A stretch of DNA of 64,000 nucleotides from Granulibacter bethesdensis CGDNIH1 (GCF_000014285.2 NC_008343.2:894501-958500), one strand, 5' to 3'. Counted from the first letter of the stretch, positions 17,805 to 27,467 are shown. Notes: a model not told the origin generated them from the sequence alone. Made by a program: numbers and translations.

Positions 17805-17851
17805 ATCCTTATAAAACAGTCCCCTTATCATAACGGACGTTCTATAAGGAT
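17805..17851. promoter_or_regulatory. Inverted repeat in the leader of the periplasmic dehydrogenase operon
   Basis: ATCCTTATA (17805-17813) is repeated in inverse orientation as TATAAGGAT (17843-17851), with 29 bases between, 83 bases ahead of the first structural gene. A TTGACC hexamer at 17783-17788 could be a -35 element. The repeat may be an operator or an mRNA hairpin; no regulator is known from the window. Confidence 0.4.
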
Positions 17852-17933
17852 ATTCTGCGATTCTGTGCCTGTCCGGCTTATGGCAGGTTATTTGTCGTGT
17901 GTGACCTTTTATGCCTGCGGGGAGGAGTTCCTC

Positions 17934-18386
17934 ATGATTACGTTGAATATCAACGGCGCCGATCACCAGTTCGATCTGCCGGAGGACATGCCTCTGTTGT
18001 GGGCATTAAGGGATGTGGCCGGGCTGACAGGCACGAAATTCGGCTGCGGTATTGCTCTGTGTGGAGCGTGCACCGTTCACATGGACGGGGAAGCGGTTCG
18101 CTCCTGTACCCTTCCGTTGGGAGAAGCCGCCGGTCACAAGATCATGACGATTGAGGCGGTCGGCGATACACCGGCAGGGGCGAAAGTTCAGAAAGCCTGG
18201 CTTGATATCGAGGTCGTGCAGTGTGGATACTGCCAGTCCGGGCAGATCATGGCGGCAACCGCACTGTTGAATGCTCATCCCCACCCCACAGATGACGATA
18301 TCGATGCGGCCATGAGCGGCAATATTTGCCGTTGCGGCACTTATCCCCGCATCAGGCGTGCCATCAAACAGGCAGCGCAGGCATAA
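17934..18386 (+). CDS. 2Fe-2S subunit of a xanthine-oxidase-type aldehyde dehydrogenase / isoquinoline 1-oxidoreductase
   Basis: 150 aa from the ATG at 17934, preceded by a strong GGAGGAG; a longer frame from 17796 lacks support. It carries eight cysteines in the two-cluster pattern of the family: [16 protein letters not shown] with a following Cys for the plant-type cluster (about residues 39-62), and CGYCQSG plus CRCGTYPRI for the second (about 100-140). It passes electrons from the molybdenum centre of the large subunit (next gene, 14 bases downstream) to the cytochrome c subunit. In acetic acid bacteria this arrangement is the membrane-bound aldehyde dehydrogenase. Confidence 0.92.
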   Translation: MITLNINGADHQFDLPEDMPLLWALRDVAGLTGTKFGCGIALCGACTVHMDGEAVRSCTLPLGEAAGHKIMTIEAVGDTPAGAKVQKAWLDIEVVQCGYCQSGQIMAATALLNAHPHPTDDDIDAAMSGNICRCGTYPRIRRAIKQAAQA

Positions 18387-18400
18387 GGGGGTAGAAAGCC

Positions 18401-20554
18401 ATGAATCATACTCCTCTTTCCCGTCGCGGTGTTCTGGCCGGAGGGGCCGCTCTGGTTATCGGTACATGGCTGCCGCGCAGCCGCCATGCAAAGGCAGAAG
18501 GGGCTACGGAGCAGGCCGAGCACTCATTTGCACCCAATGCCTTTATTCGTGTGGCACAGGATGGCGGTATCACGTTGATCATGCGTGATGTAGAAATGGG
18601 GCAGGGCATCTGGACGGGAGCGTCCATGCTGTTGGCTGAGGAACTGGAGGTCGGTCTCGACCAGATCAGCCCCCAGTTCGCACCGCCGGATGACAAACTG
18701 TATGCGTCGCCGCTCCTTCAGATGCAGGCGACCGGTGGTTCGACGTCGATCCGCGGCGACTACAAGGAATTTCGTATGGCCGCCGCTACAGCACGCAGCG
18801 TGCTGGTGCAGGCTGCCGCCCGTGAATGGGGCGTGCCGCCCGGGGAATGCACTGTGAAGCGTGGCGTGATCAGCCACCAGGCCTCTGGTCGCAGTGCACC
18901 ATACAAGGATTTTGTGGCTGTTGCCGTCACCTTGCCGGTGCCGAAAGATGTGCCGCTCAAGGATCCGAAAGATTGGACATTGATCGGTCATTCGCAACGG
19001 CGTCTGGATACGCCCCCAAAGGTCAATGGCACGGCCGTATATGGGATCGACGTTAAGCTGCCCGGTTTGAAGGTTGCGACAGTCGAAACATGCCCCGTCC
19101 TCGGCGGGAAACTGGTTTCGATGGATGAGAATGCGGCGCGGGCTGTTCCCGGCGTGCGGGATGTTCTCAAGCTGGATCACGCTGTGGCTGTGGTGGGTGA
19201 CCATTTCTGGGCTGCAAAGCAGGGGGTAGAAGCACTCCATATCGTCTGGGACGAGGGACCCAATGCGCAGGTCTCACAGGCCGAGATCGTGGAGGGCCAT
19301 AAGGCTGCTTCCAGAACGGATGGCCTGACAGCGCGCAAGGTAGGCGATCCGGAAGGCGCATTGTCCAGGGCAACCAGCAGGATTGAGGCGGTGTACCAAT
19401 TGCCGTTTCTGGCTCATGCCCCCATGGAGCCGATCAACTGCACAGTCCATGTAAGTAAGGAAAGTGCCGAAGTCTGGTGTGGCACTCAGGTTCCGGCGCG
19501 TGCGCAGGAGGAAGTCGTGCAGGTGACCGGCCTGCCCAAAGATAAGGTTCAGGTCCATAATCATATGATTGGGGGCGGGTTCGGGCGTCGGCTGGAGGCT
19601 GAATATGTCCGTCAGGCCGCTGCTTTCGGCCGTCAGGTTTCATATCCGTTAAAGCTGATCTGGACGCGGGAGACCGATATTCGTCACGATCGGCTTCGGC
19701 CTTACTATTACGATACCTTATCCGGTGGGTTGGATGCGGATGGCAAGGTTATAGCATGGACGCACAAAACCACGGGCGCCAGTGTGTTGGCACGGTGGGC
19801 ACCAGTGGCCATGCCGAAAACAGGTATTGATCCCGATCTGATAGAATGTGCTGAAACACCCTACGATATTCCAAACATGCGTAATTCATGGGTGCGTCAC
19901 GAGCCACCCGGTGTCGTTGTCGCGTGGTGGCGGGGTGTCGGACCGGCACATAATGTTTTTGTGGTGGAAAGCTTTGTGGATGAGCTTGCCGCTGCCGCCA
20001 AACAGGATCCGCTGAATTTCCGCCGTGCTCTGTTGCATAAAAATCCTCGTGCACTTGGTGTGCTGAACGCAGCCGCTGAAAAGGCAGGCTGGGGAACGTC
20101 CCTTCCGCCGCGCCACGGGCGGGGCATCATGGTACAAAACGCCTTCGGTAGTTATCTCTCAGTCGTGTGCGATGCCGAAGTAAAGCCGGATGGAACGGTC
20201 CGTCTGCACAGGCTGGTTGCAGCGATGGATTGTGGACGCGCAATCAATCCGGATTCCGTTCGGGCGCAAATTGAAGGTGGGCTGGTCTTCGGCCTGACGG
20301 CTGCACTTTATGGCGAGATCACGCTTGAAAAAGGCCGTGTTCAGCAATCAAATTTCAATGATTACCGCATGCTGCGGATGAATGAGGTTCCTCCGATCGA
20401 CATCGTGCTGATCGATAGCACCGAAGATCCCGGCGGTTTGGGAGAAACCGGTACTGCGGCAGCATTCCCTGCCATTGCAAATGCTGTTTTTGCGGCGACT
20501 GGAAAGCGTATCCGGCGTTTACCGCTTGGTCTGGGACAGCTGGCGGATGCGTGA
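18401..20554 (+). CDS. Molybdopterin-binding large subunit of a periplasmic aldehyde dehydrogenase / isoquinoline 1-oxidoreductase
   Basis: 717 aa. The N-terminus has a twin-arginine export signal (SRRGVLAGGAALVIGTWL), so the folded protein is moved to the periplasm. Xanthine-oxidase-family features follow: VEMGQGIWTG near residue 65, MIGGGFGRRLEAEY near 388, and the catalytic GLGETGTAAAFPAIANA near 670 with the active-site Glu. It lacks the FAD domain, as in IorB and bacterial membrane-bound aldehyde dehydrogenases. The likely reaction is oxidation of an aldehyde, feeding electrons through the 2Fe-2S and cytochrome subunits to ubiquinone; an N-heterocycle substrate is the main alternative. 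Confidence 0.92.
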   Translation: MNHTPLSRRGVLAGGAALVIGTWLPRSRHAKAEGATEQAEHSFAPNAFIRVAQDGGITLIMRDVEMGQGIWTGASMLLAEELEVGLDQISPQFAPPDDKLYASPLLQMQATGGSTSIRGDYKEFRMAAATARSVLVQAAAREWGVPPGECTVKRGVISHQASGRSAPYKDFVAVAVTLPVPKDVPLKDPKDWTLIGHSQRRLDTPPKVNGTAVYGIDVKLPGLKVATVETCPVLGGKLVSMDENAARAVPGVRDVLKLDHAVAVVGDHFWAAKQGVEALHIVWDEGPNAQVSQAEIVEGHKAASRTDGLTARKVGDPEGALSRATSRIEAVYQLPFLAHAPMEPINCTVHVSKESAEVWCGTQVPARAQEEVVQVTGLPKDKVQVHNHMIGGGFGRRLEAEYVRQAAAFGRQVSYPLKLIWTRETDIRHDRLRPYYYDTLSGGLDADGKVIAWTHKTTGASVLARWAPVAMPKTGIDPDLIECAETPYDIPNMRNSWVRHEPPGVVVAWWRGVGPAHNVFVVESFVDELAAAAKQDPLNFRRALLHKNPRALGVLNAAAEKAGWGTSLPPRHGRGIMVQNAFGSYLSVVCDAEVKPDGTVRLHRLVAAMDCGRAINPDSVRAQIEGGLVFGLTAALYGEITLEKGRVQQSNFNDYRMLRMNEVPPIDIVLIDSTEDPGGLGETGTAAAFPAIANAVFAATGKRIRRLPLGLGQLADA

Positions 20555-20579
20555 GCGTGACAGGAAGGGATGCATTTCG

Positions 20580-21914
20580 ATGTCTGATTTTACAGAAATT
20601 GCTCATCAGGATTCCTGTTCCACATTTTCCTCCGGTCCACTGTCGGGGCTTGGGCGTGCCATCACGACAGGATTGGCGACTTTTGCAATAGCGACCTGTG
20701 TGGCGGGCAATGGTGTCGCCCATGCCGCGGATAGTGCGCATGACGCACTGGTTGAAAAAGGAAAATATCTGACTACGGCCGCGGATTGTGAGTCATGCCA
20801 TACGGCAAAAGGAGGTGTTCCTTTCGCCGGCGGTCGGGAGTTCAAGCTGCCGATGGGCGTTTTATATGCGCCGAATATCACGCCGGATAAGGAGACAGGA
20901 ATCGGCGAGTATACGGATGATGAGTTCGTCTCAGCCATGTGGGATGGAGTAGGGCGTGGCGGCCGACATTTATATCCGGCTTTTCCTTATACGTCGTATA
21001 CGAAACTGTCACGGGATGATGTGCTGGCAATCAAGGCGTATCTGTTCAGTCTCAAGCCTGTTCATGCTGTCTCCCCTCCAAACAACATGCGTTTTCCTTT
21101 CAGCCAGCGCTGGTTGATGGTGGGGTGGAACATGCTGAACAATCCGGGAAGACGGTTTGAACCTGATTCTTCCAGATCTCCGGAATGGAATCGGGGTGCC
21201 TATCTGGTGGAGGCGCTCGGCCATTGCGGGGAATGCCACACGCCGCGTGGATGGACCTATGGCCTGAAAAACAGCCGTGCCCTTTCAGGTGAAACGATGC
21301 AGGGCTGGAAAGCCTACAATATTACCAGCGATCCTAAGCAGGGAATTGGTGACTGGTCCGAGAGTGAGCTTGAAGCCTATCTGGCCACAGGTCATAGCGA
21401 TGGTCGGGGCAGCGCCTCTGGACCGATGGCAGAAGCGGTCAGTTACAGCCTCAGCCGGCTGACCCATGATGATATTCACGCCATGGTGGTTTATCTGAAA
21501 GCCGTGCCGCCGATTGCCGATGGTGTCGGTGTTGCGCCTGCTCCAGAGCAGGCGAAAATGCCGGATCCCGCTGCTTCCGCAAACAGCGAGGGTGGCCGCC
21601 TCTTTGCCGGTGCATGCAAAAGTTGCCACACACTCAGCGGAGCAGGGCGGCAGACGAACTATGCCGCTATTGCCGGAGCAGCTACCGTCTCCGATCCGGA
21701 GGGTACTAATCTCGTTCGCATTCTGCTTGATGGTTCTGTGCTGGATATAGAGAAAAACGGCATCCCGACCGTGCATGCGTTCATGCCTTCCTTTGGCCTG
21801 TCACATACCGATGCGGAATTGGCCGTTCTCTCGAACTATGTGCTTGGCCACTTCAGTGGCGTGCGTGGAACTGTCACGGCAGATCAGGTGAGGGATGCAC
21901 GCACCGCCCAATAA
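20580..21914 (+). CDS. Tri-heme cytochrome c subunit of the periplasmic dehydrogenase
   Basis: 444 aa from the ATG at 20580, with AGGAAGG upstream; a longer frame starting at 20475 lies inside the large-subunit gene. A hydrophobic export signal (about residues 24-47, ending near VAHAAD) is followed by three CxxCH heme sites: CESCH (about 72), CGECH (about 219) and CKSCH (about 343), the layout of alcohol and aldehyde dehydrogenase cytochrome subunits in acetic acid bacteria. It passes electrons from the 2Fe-2S subunit to the respiratory quinone pool. It is the last gene of the unit and ends six bases from the convergent epimerase gene. Confidence 0.93.
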   Translation: MSDFTEIAHQDSCSTFSSGPLSGLGRAITTGLATFAIATCVAGNGVAHAADSAHDALVEKGKYLTTAADCESCHTAKGGVPFAGGREFKLPMGVLYAPNITPDKETGIGEYTDDEFVSAMWDGVGRGGRHLYPAFPYTSYTKLSRDDVLAIKAYLFSLKPVHAVSPPNNMRFPFSQRWLMVGWNMLNNPGRRFEPDSSRSPEWNRGAYLVEALGHCGECHTPRGWTYGLKNSRALSGETMQGWKAYNITSDPKQGIGDWSESELEAYLATGHSDGRGSASGPMAEAVSYSLSRLTHDDIHAMVVYLKAVPPIADGVGVAPAPEQAKMPDPAASANSEGGRLFAGACKSCHTLSGAGRQTNYAAIAGAATVSDPEGTNLVRILLDGSVLDIEKNGIPTVHAFMPSFGLSHTDAELAVLSNYVLGHFSGVRGTVTADQVRDARTAQ

Positions 21915-21920
21915 GGCGGT

Positions 21921-22955
21921 TCAGCCAGTGGTAAACTGAAACCCGATCTGGTGCCGATATAGTTCACCTGGCTTGACGATCGAGTAGGGAAAACTGCTGT
22001 GATGCGGGGCGTCCGGGTAGTTCTGTGCTTCCAGTGCAATCCCCGCATAGCGCTGATGAAGCAGACCGTTCAGCCCTTTAAACTGGCCAGTCAGATTATT
22101 GCCTGTATAGACCTGCAAACCCGCTTGCGTTGTCATGATGCGCAAAAGGCGGCCATTATCGGGATGATACAGCCCTGCCACGTTACGCGGATTCTCGGTT
22201 ACCCGACCATCAAGGCAGAAACAGTGATCAAGGCCGCCTGCGATTTTCAATTGCGGATGATTTGATAACAGGATTGCGCCCAACACGGCAGGCTGCTGGC
22301 AATCAAATGGCGTATCTGCAACGAAACGCGGCGGAGAAAACGGAATCTGGGCAGAATCAGTTGCCAGATACTGTGTGGCAGCAATCTGGATTATATGATC
22401 GTGGATTGTGCCCGAAGTCCCCAGATTGAAATACGGATGTACGCTGAGATTGATCGCAGTCGGTTTGTCTGTCTGTGCTGTCAATGTCAGCCAGAGTGTA
22501 TCACCCGCCAGCCTGTATTCTGCTTCTGCATAGACTTCCCCCGGGAAGCCCTGATCGCCGTCCGGACTGCTCAGACCGAAGGTAATACTTTCCGCGTCAT
22601 GCCGGACAACCTCCCAGAGCCTTTTTCCGAAACCATCAGGGCCACCATGGCGTGTATTGCCGTTTTCGTTAGTGGCCAGACGATGATGAGCACCATCAAT
22701 CCGTAAATCGCCTCCTGCTATCCGGTTGGCATAGCGGCCCAGCACGACACCCAGCGAGCCGCCTTCCGCCGCATAGGCTTCAGCACTGTCATGACCAAGC
22801 AGCACATGATCCCATGCGCCATGACGGTCTCTGCTCATGATGGAGACCATCCGCGCACCATCATCGGTGAAGGCAACCTGCAGATGCTCATTACCGGCCC
22901 GGAAAAGGGAGGCTTTCCGGCCGTCTGCCGTTTGCCCGAAAGCGGAGTGCTCCAT
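21921..22955 (-). CDS. galM: Aldose 1-epimerase (mutarotase)
   Basis: 344 aa from the ATG at 22955; an upstream in-frame extension to 23165 overlaps the AsmA-like gene and is not conserved. GalM features: GRYANRIAGG near residue 71, the binding-site His in NTRHGGPDGFGKRLWEV (about 100), the catalytic His in INLSVHPYFNLG (about 170) and the catalytic Glu in IALEAQNYPDAPHH (about 310). It interconverts alpha and beta anomers of glucose and related sugars, which suits an organism that oxidises sugars in the periplasm or through the pentose phosphate route (zwf is nearby). It follows the AsmA-like gene by 28 bases. Confidence 0.92.
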   Translation of the reverse strand: MEHSAFGQTADGRKASLFRAGNEHLQVAFTDDGARMVSIMSRDRHGAWDHVLLGHDSAEAYAAEGGSLGVVLGRYANRIAGGDLRIDGAHHRLATNENGNTRHGGPDGFGKRLWEVVRHDAESITFGLSSPDGDQGFPGEVYAEAEYRLAGDTLWLTLTAQTDKPTAINLSVHPYFNLGTSGTIHDHIIQIAATQYLATDSAQIPFSPPRFVADTPFDCQQPAVLGAILLSNHPQLKIAGGLDHCFCLDGRVTENPRNVAGLYHPDNGRLLRIMTTQAGLQVYTGNNLTGQFKGLNGLLHQRYAGIALEAQNYPDAPHHSSFPYSIVKPGELYRHQIGFQFTTG

Positions 22956-22983
22956 CGAGATCGCCTTTTTGAGAGGAGGGCGA

Positions 22984-24981
22984 TTATTTCCGCTTTGTAT
23001 GGCGTGCGACAAGCCCTTTGCAGTCATCCACTGAGCCGATTCCCGTCTGGATGGTCGGTAAAAGGGCGAGCGGAGGAAACAGGATGCCAAGACCAATCGC
23101 AGCTCCTGCCCGGACTCCAAGCTCCGCGCCTGGCGTAATGGAAGGATTTTTAAAGGTGCCGCCAATATTGATGGGAGTGGGCAGTGACCCGATCGTAAAA
23201 TGGTTTGCTTCCGTCCGTATTGCGTAATCCAGTGTTTCCGTACGGAGGTTGATCTTACCGGTGCCCCGTATGTCGGACTCTGTTGTGTCGATGGCGAACA
23301 ACCGCGTATCCATCACCCCTTGCTGCAGGGTGTAATCTGCAATCATACAGCGTATCTGTGCTTTGGAGGGAATACCAAGTGCGGAGAGCACGGCATTGCC
23401 GAATTGAAGGCCGGAAAGATTGACCAGCAATGCGCTGATATTACCGCCATGTCCCATGGTCAGGCGCAGATAGCCATCGCCATGTCCCAGCATCGCGGCA
23501 ATGGAATTACCTTTGGTTTTGATGCTGGCCTCTCCGCCGATCTGGCCACCGCCTGTGAAACCGGACACTGATTTAAGCAGGCGTTGCAAGGAAATTTTGT
23601 GAAAGGCAATGCTGGCATCAGCATCAATCGTGTTTCCATCCGGTGATAGATTAATCGTGCTGGTGACATCCCCGTTGCCGATACCAAAGGAGAGGGGATG
23701 AAGCTGAATACGGCCATCCACGATATCCATGACGACTGCGACATTATCCAGCGGCATTGATCGACCGAGAATGGACTGGCTTTTATAGCGGAGATGGATA
23801 TCGGCGGCTTTGAGTTTGGGAATGTTGATGGGGCGTGTAGGAAAAAGCTGAGGACTGGCCTCTGCCTTGGCGACTTCTCGTTTCTGCTCCAGCGTTTGCC
23901 CGGGTGTCGTGGTTTTTCCGGGTGTGGAGCCGATGAAGCCGCCCAGATCATCTAGATCGACCTTGCGACTATGCAGATCGGCCGTAACCACCGGCCTGGC
24001 ACCGGATGGTGCGACGATAATCGAACCGTTGAGGTCGCTTGATCCTACATGGCCGGTAAAATTCTCGAACCTGATGCGCTGCTCCGCATAGGTCATATGG
24101 CCTTCAATATCGTAAGGCGGAGTCTGGGGAATGGGGATTCCGGTCAGCGGATACAGGGCCGCCATATCGGCTCCCTTCAGCGTCAATGTCAGATCGGCAC
24201 CGGCGAAATGCAGTGGATCGGCAATAGTGCCTCGCAGGGAGCCTTTGGTCGGGCCGTTCTCCAGATGGAGTGACAAAGGATAGACCGTATGGTCCTGCCG
24301 CAAGGTCAGCACGTCTCCCGCAACCAGCCCGCCAGTCATCGGTTGCCCGGCATAGCTGCCTTTGGCCTCTGCGATCAGAGCATTCTTGCCGGTACTGTCC
24401 GAGCCTGTTGCCAGGGTAATCGAAACATCGGCTTTTAACGGGGCATCCTGAAACAGGATGGAGCCACCTTCTATATGGAGGGTTCCGATTTCAGGGCTGG
24501 CACGCTTATGGGTATCTGCGTCTGATTTGTCTTCGTTTTTGCCGGACGGAAATGTCCAGTTATTGCGATTGTCTTCCGTCCTGATCAGGTGAAACGCCGG
24601 TTTCGTCAGGGCAATGCGAGGAATGGCAATGAGGTGCTCCTGCAAATAGCGCAAGACATCAACCTCTATTTCCAGGTGTTCTATCCGGGCGAACTCGTTT
24701 TCGGTGTTCTGCTGGCCTGACTGTTTCCCATCGGAAGAGGGAGGCATAGGGAATCCATCAGGCTGGGCGACCCGCACTCCCTCCAATTCAACGCTGGTGA
24801 TCCGCCCGGGATGGAGATTGAAATGCGTCAGGCTGACGTTCCGGCCCAGCGCCTGACTGAGCTGAGATGCCACAAGCGGCCTGAACCAGTTCCAGTCCCA
24901 CAACAGGATCAGCGCAACTGCGCCTCCGCACACAAAAGCTGTGCTGATCAACCATTTTTTCTTGCGCGCGGAGGGTGCCAT
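22984..24981 (-). CDS. AsmA-family protein
   Basis: 665 aa. A basic start followed by one hydrophobic segment (about residues 10-28) anchors it in the inner membrane, with the rest in the periplasm. The N-terminal region (FRPLVASQLSQALGRNVSLTHFNL) is the AsmA domain, and the C-terminal part has the AsmA_2-type sequence ending in NIGGTFKNPSITPG. AsmA-like proteins belong to a group of bridge-like proteins tied to phospholipid movement and outer-membrane biogenesis. A C-terminal cluster GAAIGLGILFPPLALLP may be a second hydrophobic segment. It lies between zwf and galM. Confidence 0.85.
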   Translation of the reverse strand: MAPSARKKKWLISTAFVCGGAVALILLWDWNWFRPLVASQLSQALGRNVSLTHFNLHPGRITSVELEGVRVAQPDGFPMPPSSDGKQSGQQNTENEFARIEHLEIEVDVLRYLQEHLIAIPRIALTKPAFHLIRTEDNRNNWTFPSGKNEDKSDADTHKRASPEIGTLHIEGGSILFQDAPLKADVSITLATGSDSTGKNALIAEAKGSYAGQPMTGGLVAGDVLTLRQDHTVYPLSLHLENGPTKGSLRGTIADPLHFAGADLTLTLKGADMAALYPLTGIPIPQTPPYDIEGHMTYAEQRIRFENFTGHVGSSDLNGSIIVAPSGARPVVTADLHSRKVDLDDLGGFIGSTPGKTTTPGQTLEQKREVAKAEASPQLFPTRPINIPKLKAADIHLRYKSQSILGRSMPLDNVAVVMDIVDGRIQLHPLSFGIGNGDVTSTINLSPDGNTIDADASIAFHKISLQRLLKSVSGFTGGGQIGGEASIKTKGNSIAAMLGHGDGYLRLTMGHGGNISALLVNLSGLQFGNAVLSALGIPSKAQIRCMIADYTLQQGVMDTRLFAIDTTESDIRGTGKINLRTETLDYAIRTEANHFTIGSLPTPINIGGTFKNPSITPGAELGVRAGAAIGLGILFPPLALLPTIQTGIGSVDDCKGLVARHTKRK

Positions 24982-25005
24982 CCTTTGCTAACGGCGGGAT
25001 AAACG

Positions 25006-25042
25006 CAGGGTTGCGCCAGCAGGGAAGAGGCAGACAACCCTG
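25006..25042 (-). terminator. Hairpin downstream of zwf
   Basis: CAGGGTTG (25006-25013) pairs with CAACCCTG (25035-25042) in the 69-base gap between zwf and the AsmA-like gene. On the plus strand it is followed by six T; on the minus strand, where the genes run, the tail is weaker, so full termination there is uncertain. Confidence 0.5.
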
Positions 25043-25050
25043 TTTTTTAA

Positions 25051-26529
25051 TCAGGGATCCTGCCAATCCTCATGCCACGTGCGCCCATCGCGTTCTATCA
25101 GGGCAATGGAGGCAGTCGGCCCCCAGCTTCCGGCCGGATACATGCGTGGGCCTTCCGTGCTGTTGCGCCAGGCTTCCAGAATGGGGTCGCTCCATATCCA
25201 GGCGGCTTCCACTTCATCACGGCGCATGAACAGGGAGGGGTTGCCGCGCACCGTATCCATCAGAAGGCGCTCATACGCATCCGGGTAGCGCATGCCGAAT
25301 GCTTCCTCAAAACTGATGTTCAGCCGTGCCGGTCGCAGCCTTAGCCCACCCGGACCGGGATCTTTCTGCATCGTCACCAGCCGCATGCCTTCATCCGGTT
25401 GCAGACGGATGACCAGCCGGTTCGCCTGTAACTCCGTGCTGTCCGAAGGGAAAATCGAGTACGGGACATGTTTGAACTGGATGACGACTTCGCTGACTTT
25501 CTGCGGCAGGCGCTTGCCGGTGCGCATGTAAAACGGCACGCCTGCCCAGCGCCATGATCTGACTTCCGCTTTCAGGGCTACGAAAGTTTCGGTCGTTGTT
25601 GGATGTCCGACCTCATCGACATAGCTGTTGACCGCACGACCCTGAATCGCCCCTTTCCCGTACTGGCCGCGCACGGTGGACAGCGCGACCTCATGCTCGG
25701 CCAGCGGTTTCAGGGCACGCAGAACCTTCAGCTTTTCATCACGCAGCCCGTCTGCTTCCAGAGAAACCGGCGGTTCCATCGCCAGCACGCAGAGAAGCTG
25801 CAGCAGGTGATTCTGGATCATGTCCCGCATCGCGCCGGAGCCGTCATAATATCCGGCGCGCTCTTCCACACCGACTGTTTCCGAGACGGTAATCTGGACA
25901 TGATCAATATTATCGGCGTTCCACAACCGCTCGAAAATCGAATTGGCAAAGCGGAGCGCGATCAGGTTCTGAACTGTTTCCTTACCAAGGAAATGGTCAA
26001 TGCGATAAATCTGCCGCTCGGCAAAGATCTTGCCAACTGCGTCGTTGATCGCGCGGGACGAGTCCAGATCCTGCCCGATCGGCTTTTCCAGAACAACGCG
26101 TGACTGCTCGGTGACCAGTCCGGCTTTCTCGAGATTTTCGCATGTGTCGCCATACAGGGCAGGGGCAGTGGCCATGTAATAGACTCGGATACGATCCGGT
26201 TGTTCATCCAGCAATGTTGCCAGAGCCTCGAACCCGTCACCGCTTTTGCCATCCACATGCCGGTAATGCAGCATCGAACGAAACTGGCTGACCGTTTCCT
26301 CCTGCCACTCATCCCCCTTGATGTGTTTGCGCAGATGCTCCAGCACCGTATTGGCATAGTCTTCGCTGCTGAGATCGGAGCGTGCCGCTCCAATCAGGCG
26401 GCTATCGGGTGGAATCTGCCCGTCACGCAGCCGCCGATACAAGGCCGGCATCAGTTTGCGAAGAGTGAGATCGCCTGTAGCGCCGAATACGACACCATCA
26501 AAAGTACTGACAGGAATGATCTGGGCCAT
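25051..26529 (-). CDS. zwf: Glucose-6-phosphate 1-dehydrogenase
   Basis: 492 aa from the ATG at 26529, preceded by AAGAAGG; a frame to 26559 adds ten residues. The dinucleotide-binding motif GATGDLTLRKLMPALYRR (about residue 16), the catalytic RIDHFLGKETVQNL signature (about 178) and the C-terminal half with VPFYMRTGKRLPQKVSEV match the family. It oxidises glucose-6-phosphate to 6-phosphogluconolactone and makes NADPH, entering the pentose phosphate and Entner-Doudoroff routes that carry sugar catabolism in acetic acid bacteria. pgl, gnd and edd are not in the window. Confidence 0.97.
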   Translation of the reverse strand: MAQIIPVSTFDGVVFGATGDLTLRKLMPALYRRLRDGQIPPDSRLIGAARSDLSSEDYANTVLEHLRKHIKGDEWQEETVSQFRSMLHYRHVDGKSGDGFEALATLLDEQPDRIRVYYMATAPALYGDTCENLEKAGLVTEQSRVVLEKPIGQDLDSSRAINDAVGKIFAERQIYRIDHFLGKETVQNLIALRFANSIFERLWNADNIDHVQITVSETVGVEERAGYYDGSGAMRDMIQNHLLQLLCVLAMEPPVSLEADGLRDEKLKVLRALKPLAEHEVALSTVRGQYGKGAIQGRAVNSYVDEVGHPTTTETFVALKAEVRSWRWAGVPFYMRTGKRLPQKVSEVVIQFKHVPYSIFPSDSTELQANRLVIRLQPDEGMRLVTMQKDPGPGGLRLRPARLNISFEEAFGMRYPDAYERLLMDTVRGNPSLFMRRDEVEAAWIWSDPILEAWRNSTEGPRMYPAGSWGPTASIALIERDGRTWHEDWQDP

Positions 26530-26632
26530 CGAAGCCTTCTTTCGAATCTGTCGGGTCAAAGAGTTGCATCGTGATCAGTGTGGCACCTTATCGTTGATGG
26601 CACTTGCTGTACCATCTCGAAGAGGATGAACC

Positions 26633-27379
26633 ATGTCAGACAGGCAATGTGCTACAGACAGGGGAAGGCTGCCAAGTATGATCGAATTATGGACATGGCC
26701 TACGCCAAACGGTCAAAAAATTCATATTGCTCTTGAGGAGATGGGTCTGCCTTACCGCGTCATTCCGGTCGATATCCGGAAGGGTGACCAATTTTCCTCC
26801 GAATTTCTCAGTATCACGCCAAACCATCGAATTCCGGCGATCATTGATCCTGATGGTCCTGATGGACAGGCGCTGACCTTATGGGAATCCGGTGCGATCC
26901 TGATTTATCTGGCGGAGAAAACCGGGTGCCTTCTGCCCGCTGATCCGGTGGGGCGGCTGAAGGCGATCCAGTGGCTGATGTTTCAGATGGGCGGTGTCGG
27001 ACCGATGTTCGGCCAGTGGAACCATTTTTCAGCGTACGCGCCTGAGACCATCCCCTATGCCGTACAACGCTATCAGAACGAAGTTTTGCGGCTGCATCGT
27101 GTTCTGGAGACACGCTTGAAGGAGGCTGATTATCTGGCCGGGACGGAGTATTCCATCGCTGATATCGCTACCTTTCCGTGGATCACGGCCATAACCGCGA
27201 AATTGTCTGTTCTGGATGATTATCCTGCGGTGCGGCGATGGCACGACCGCATTGCATCCCGTGATGCTGTGCAACGGGGGATGTCCGTTCTTCAGGATCG
27301 CCGCCAGACCACGCCGATCACCGATGCCGAACGTGACGTGTTGTTCGGCTCTGGCCAGACAACATCGCCTGTAACCTGA
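26633..27379 (+). CDS. Glutathione S-transferase family protein (YfcG/YghU-like)
   Basis: 248 aa from 26633 (AGAGG seven bases upstream). The family normally begins at the sequence MIELWTWPTPNGQK, that is Met16 at 26678, which also has an AAGG in front, so the true start may be there. The N-terminal thioredoxin-like domain has the TPNGQK segment and the glutathione-binding ITPNHRIPAI and LWESGAILIYLAEK, followed by an all-helical C-terminal domain with YSIADIATFPWI. TPNGQK and the lack of a catalytic Tyr or Ser at the usual site point to the Nu-class YfcG/YghU-type, with disulfide reductase activity in E. coli. Confidence 0.88.
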   Translation: MSDRQCATDRGRLPSMIELWTWPTPNGQKIHIALEEMGLPYRVIPVDIRKGDQFSSEFLSITPNHRIPAIIDPDGPDGQALTLWESGAILIYLAEKTGCLLPADPVGRLKAIQWLMFQMGGVGPMFGQWNHFSAYAPETIPYAVQRYQNEVLRLHRVLETRLKEADYLAGTEYSIADIATFPWITAITAKLSVLDDYPAVRRWHDRIASRDAVQRGMSVLQDRRQTTPITDAERDVLFGSGQTTSPVT

Positions 27380-27397
27380 TCCGCCCGTTGCTTCCGC

Positions 27398-27430
27398 CTC
27401 TGCTCGACCCTCTGCCCGACCCTCTGCCTG
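27398..27430. repeat. Short 12-base tandem repeat
   Basis: About 2.7 copies of a CTCTGCYCGACC unit lie between the GST stop codon and its terminator. They are non-coding on either strand. Nothing suggests a function. Confidence 0.55.
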
Positions 27431-27435
27431 TGGCG

Positions 27436-27467
27436 GGCTGATGATCAGGGATGGGATCAGCCTTTTT
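27436..27467 (+). terminator. Rho-independent terminator after the GST gene
   Basis: GGCTGAT (27436-27442) pairs with ATCAGCC (27456-27462), followed directly by TTTTT. It overlaps the stop codon of the convergent methyltransferase gene. Confidence 0.7.
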
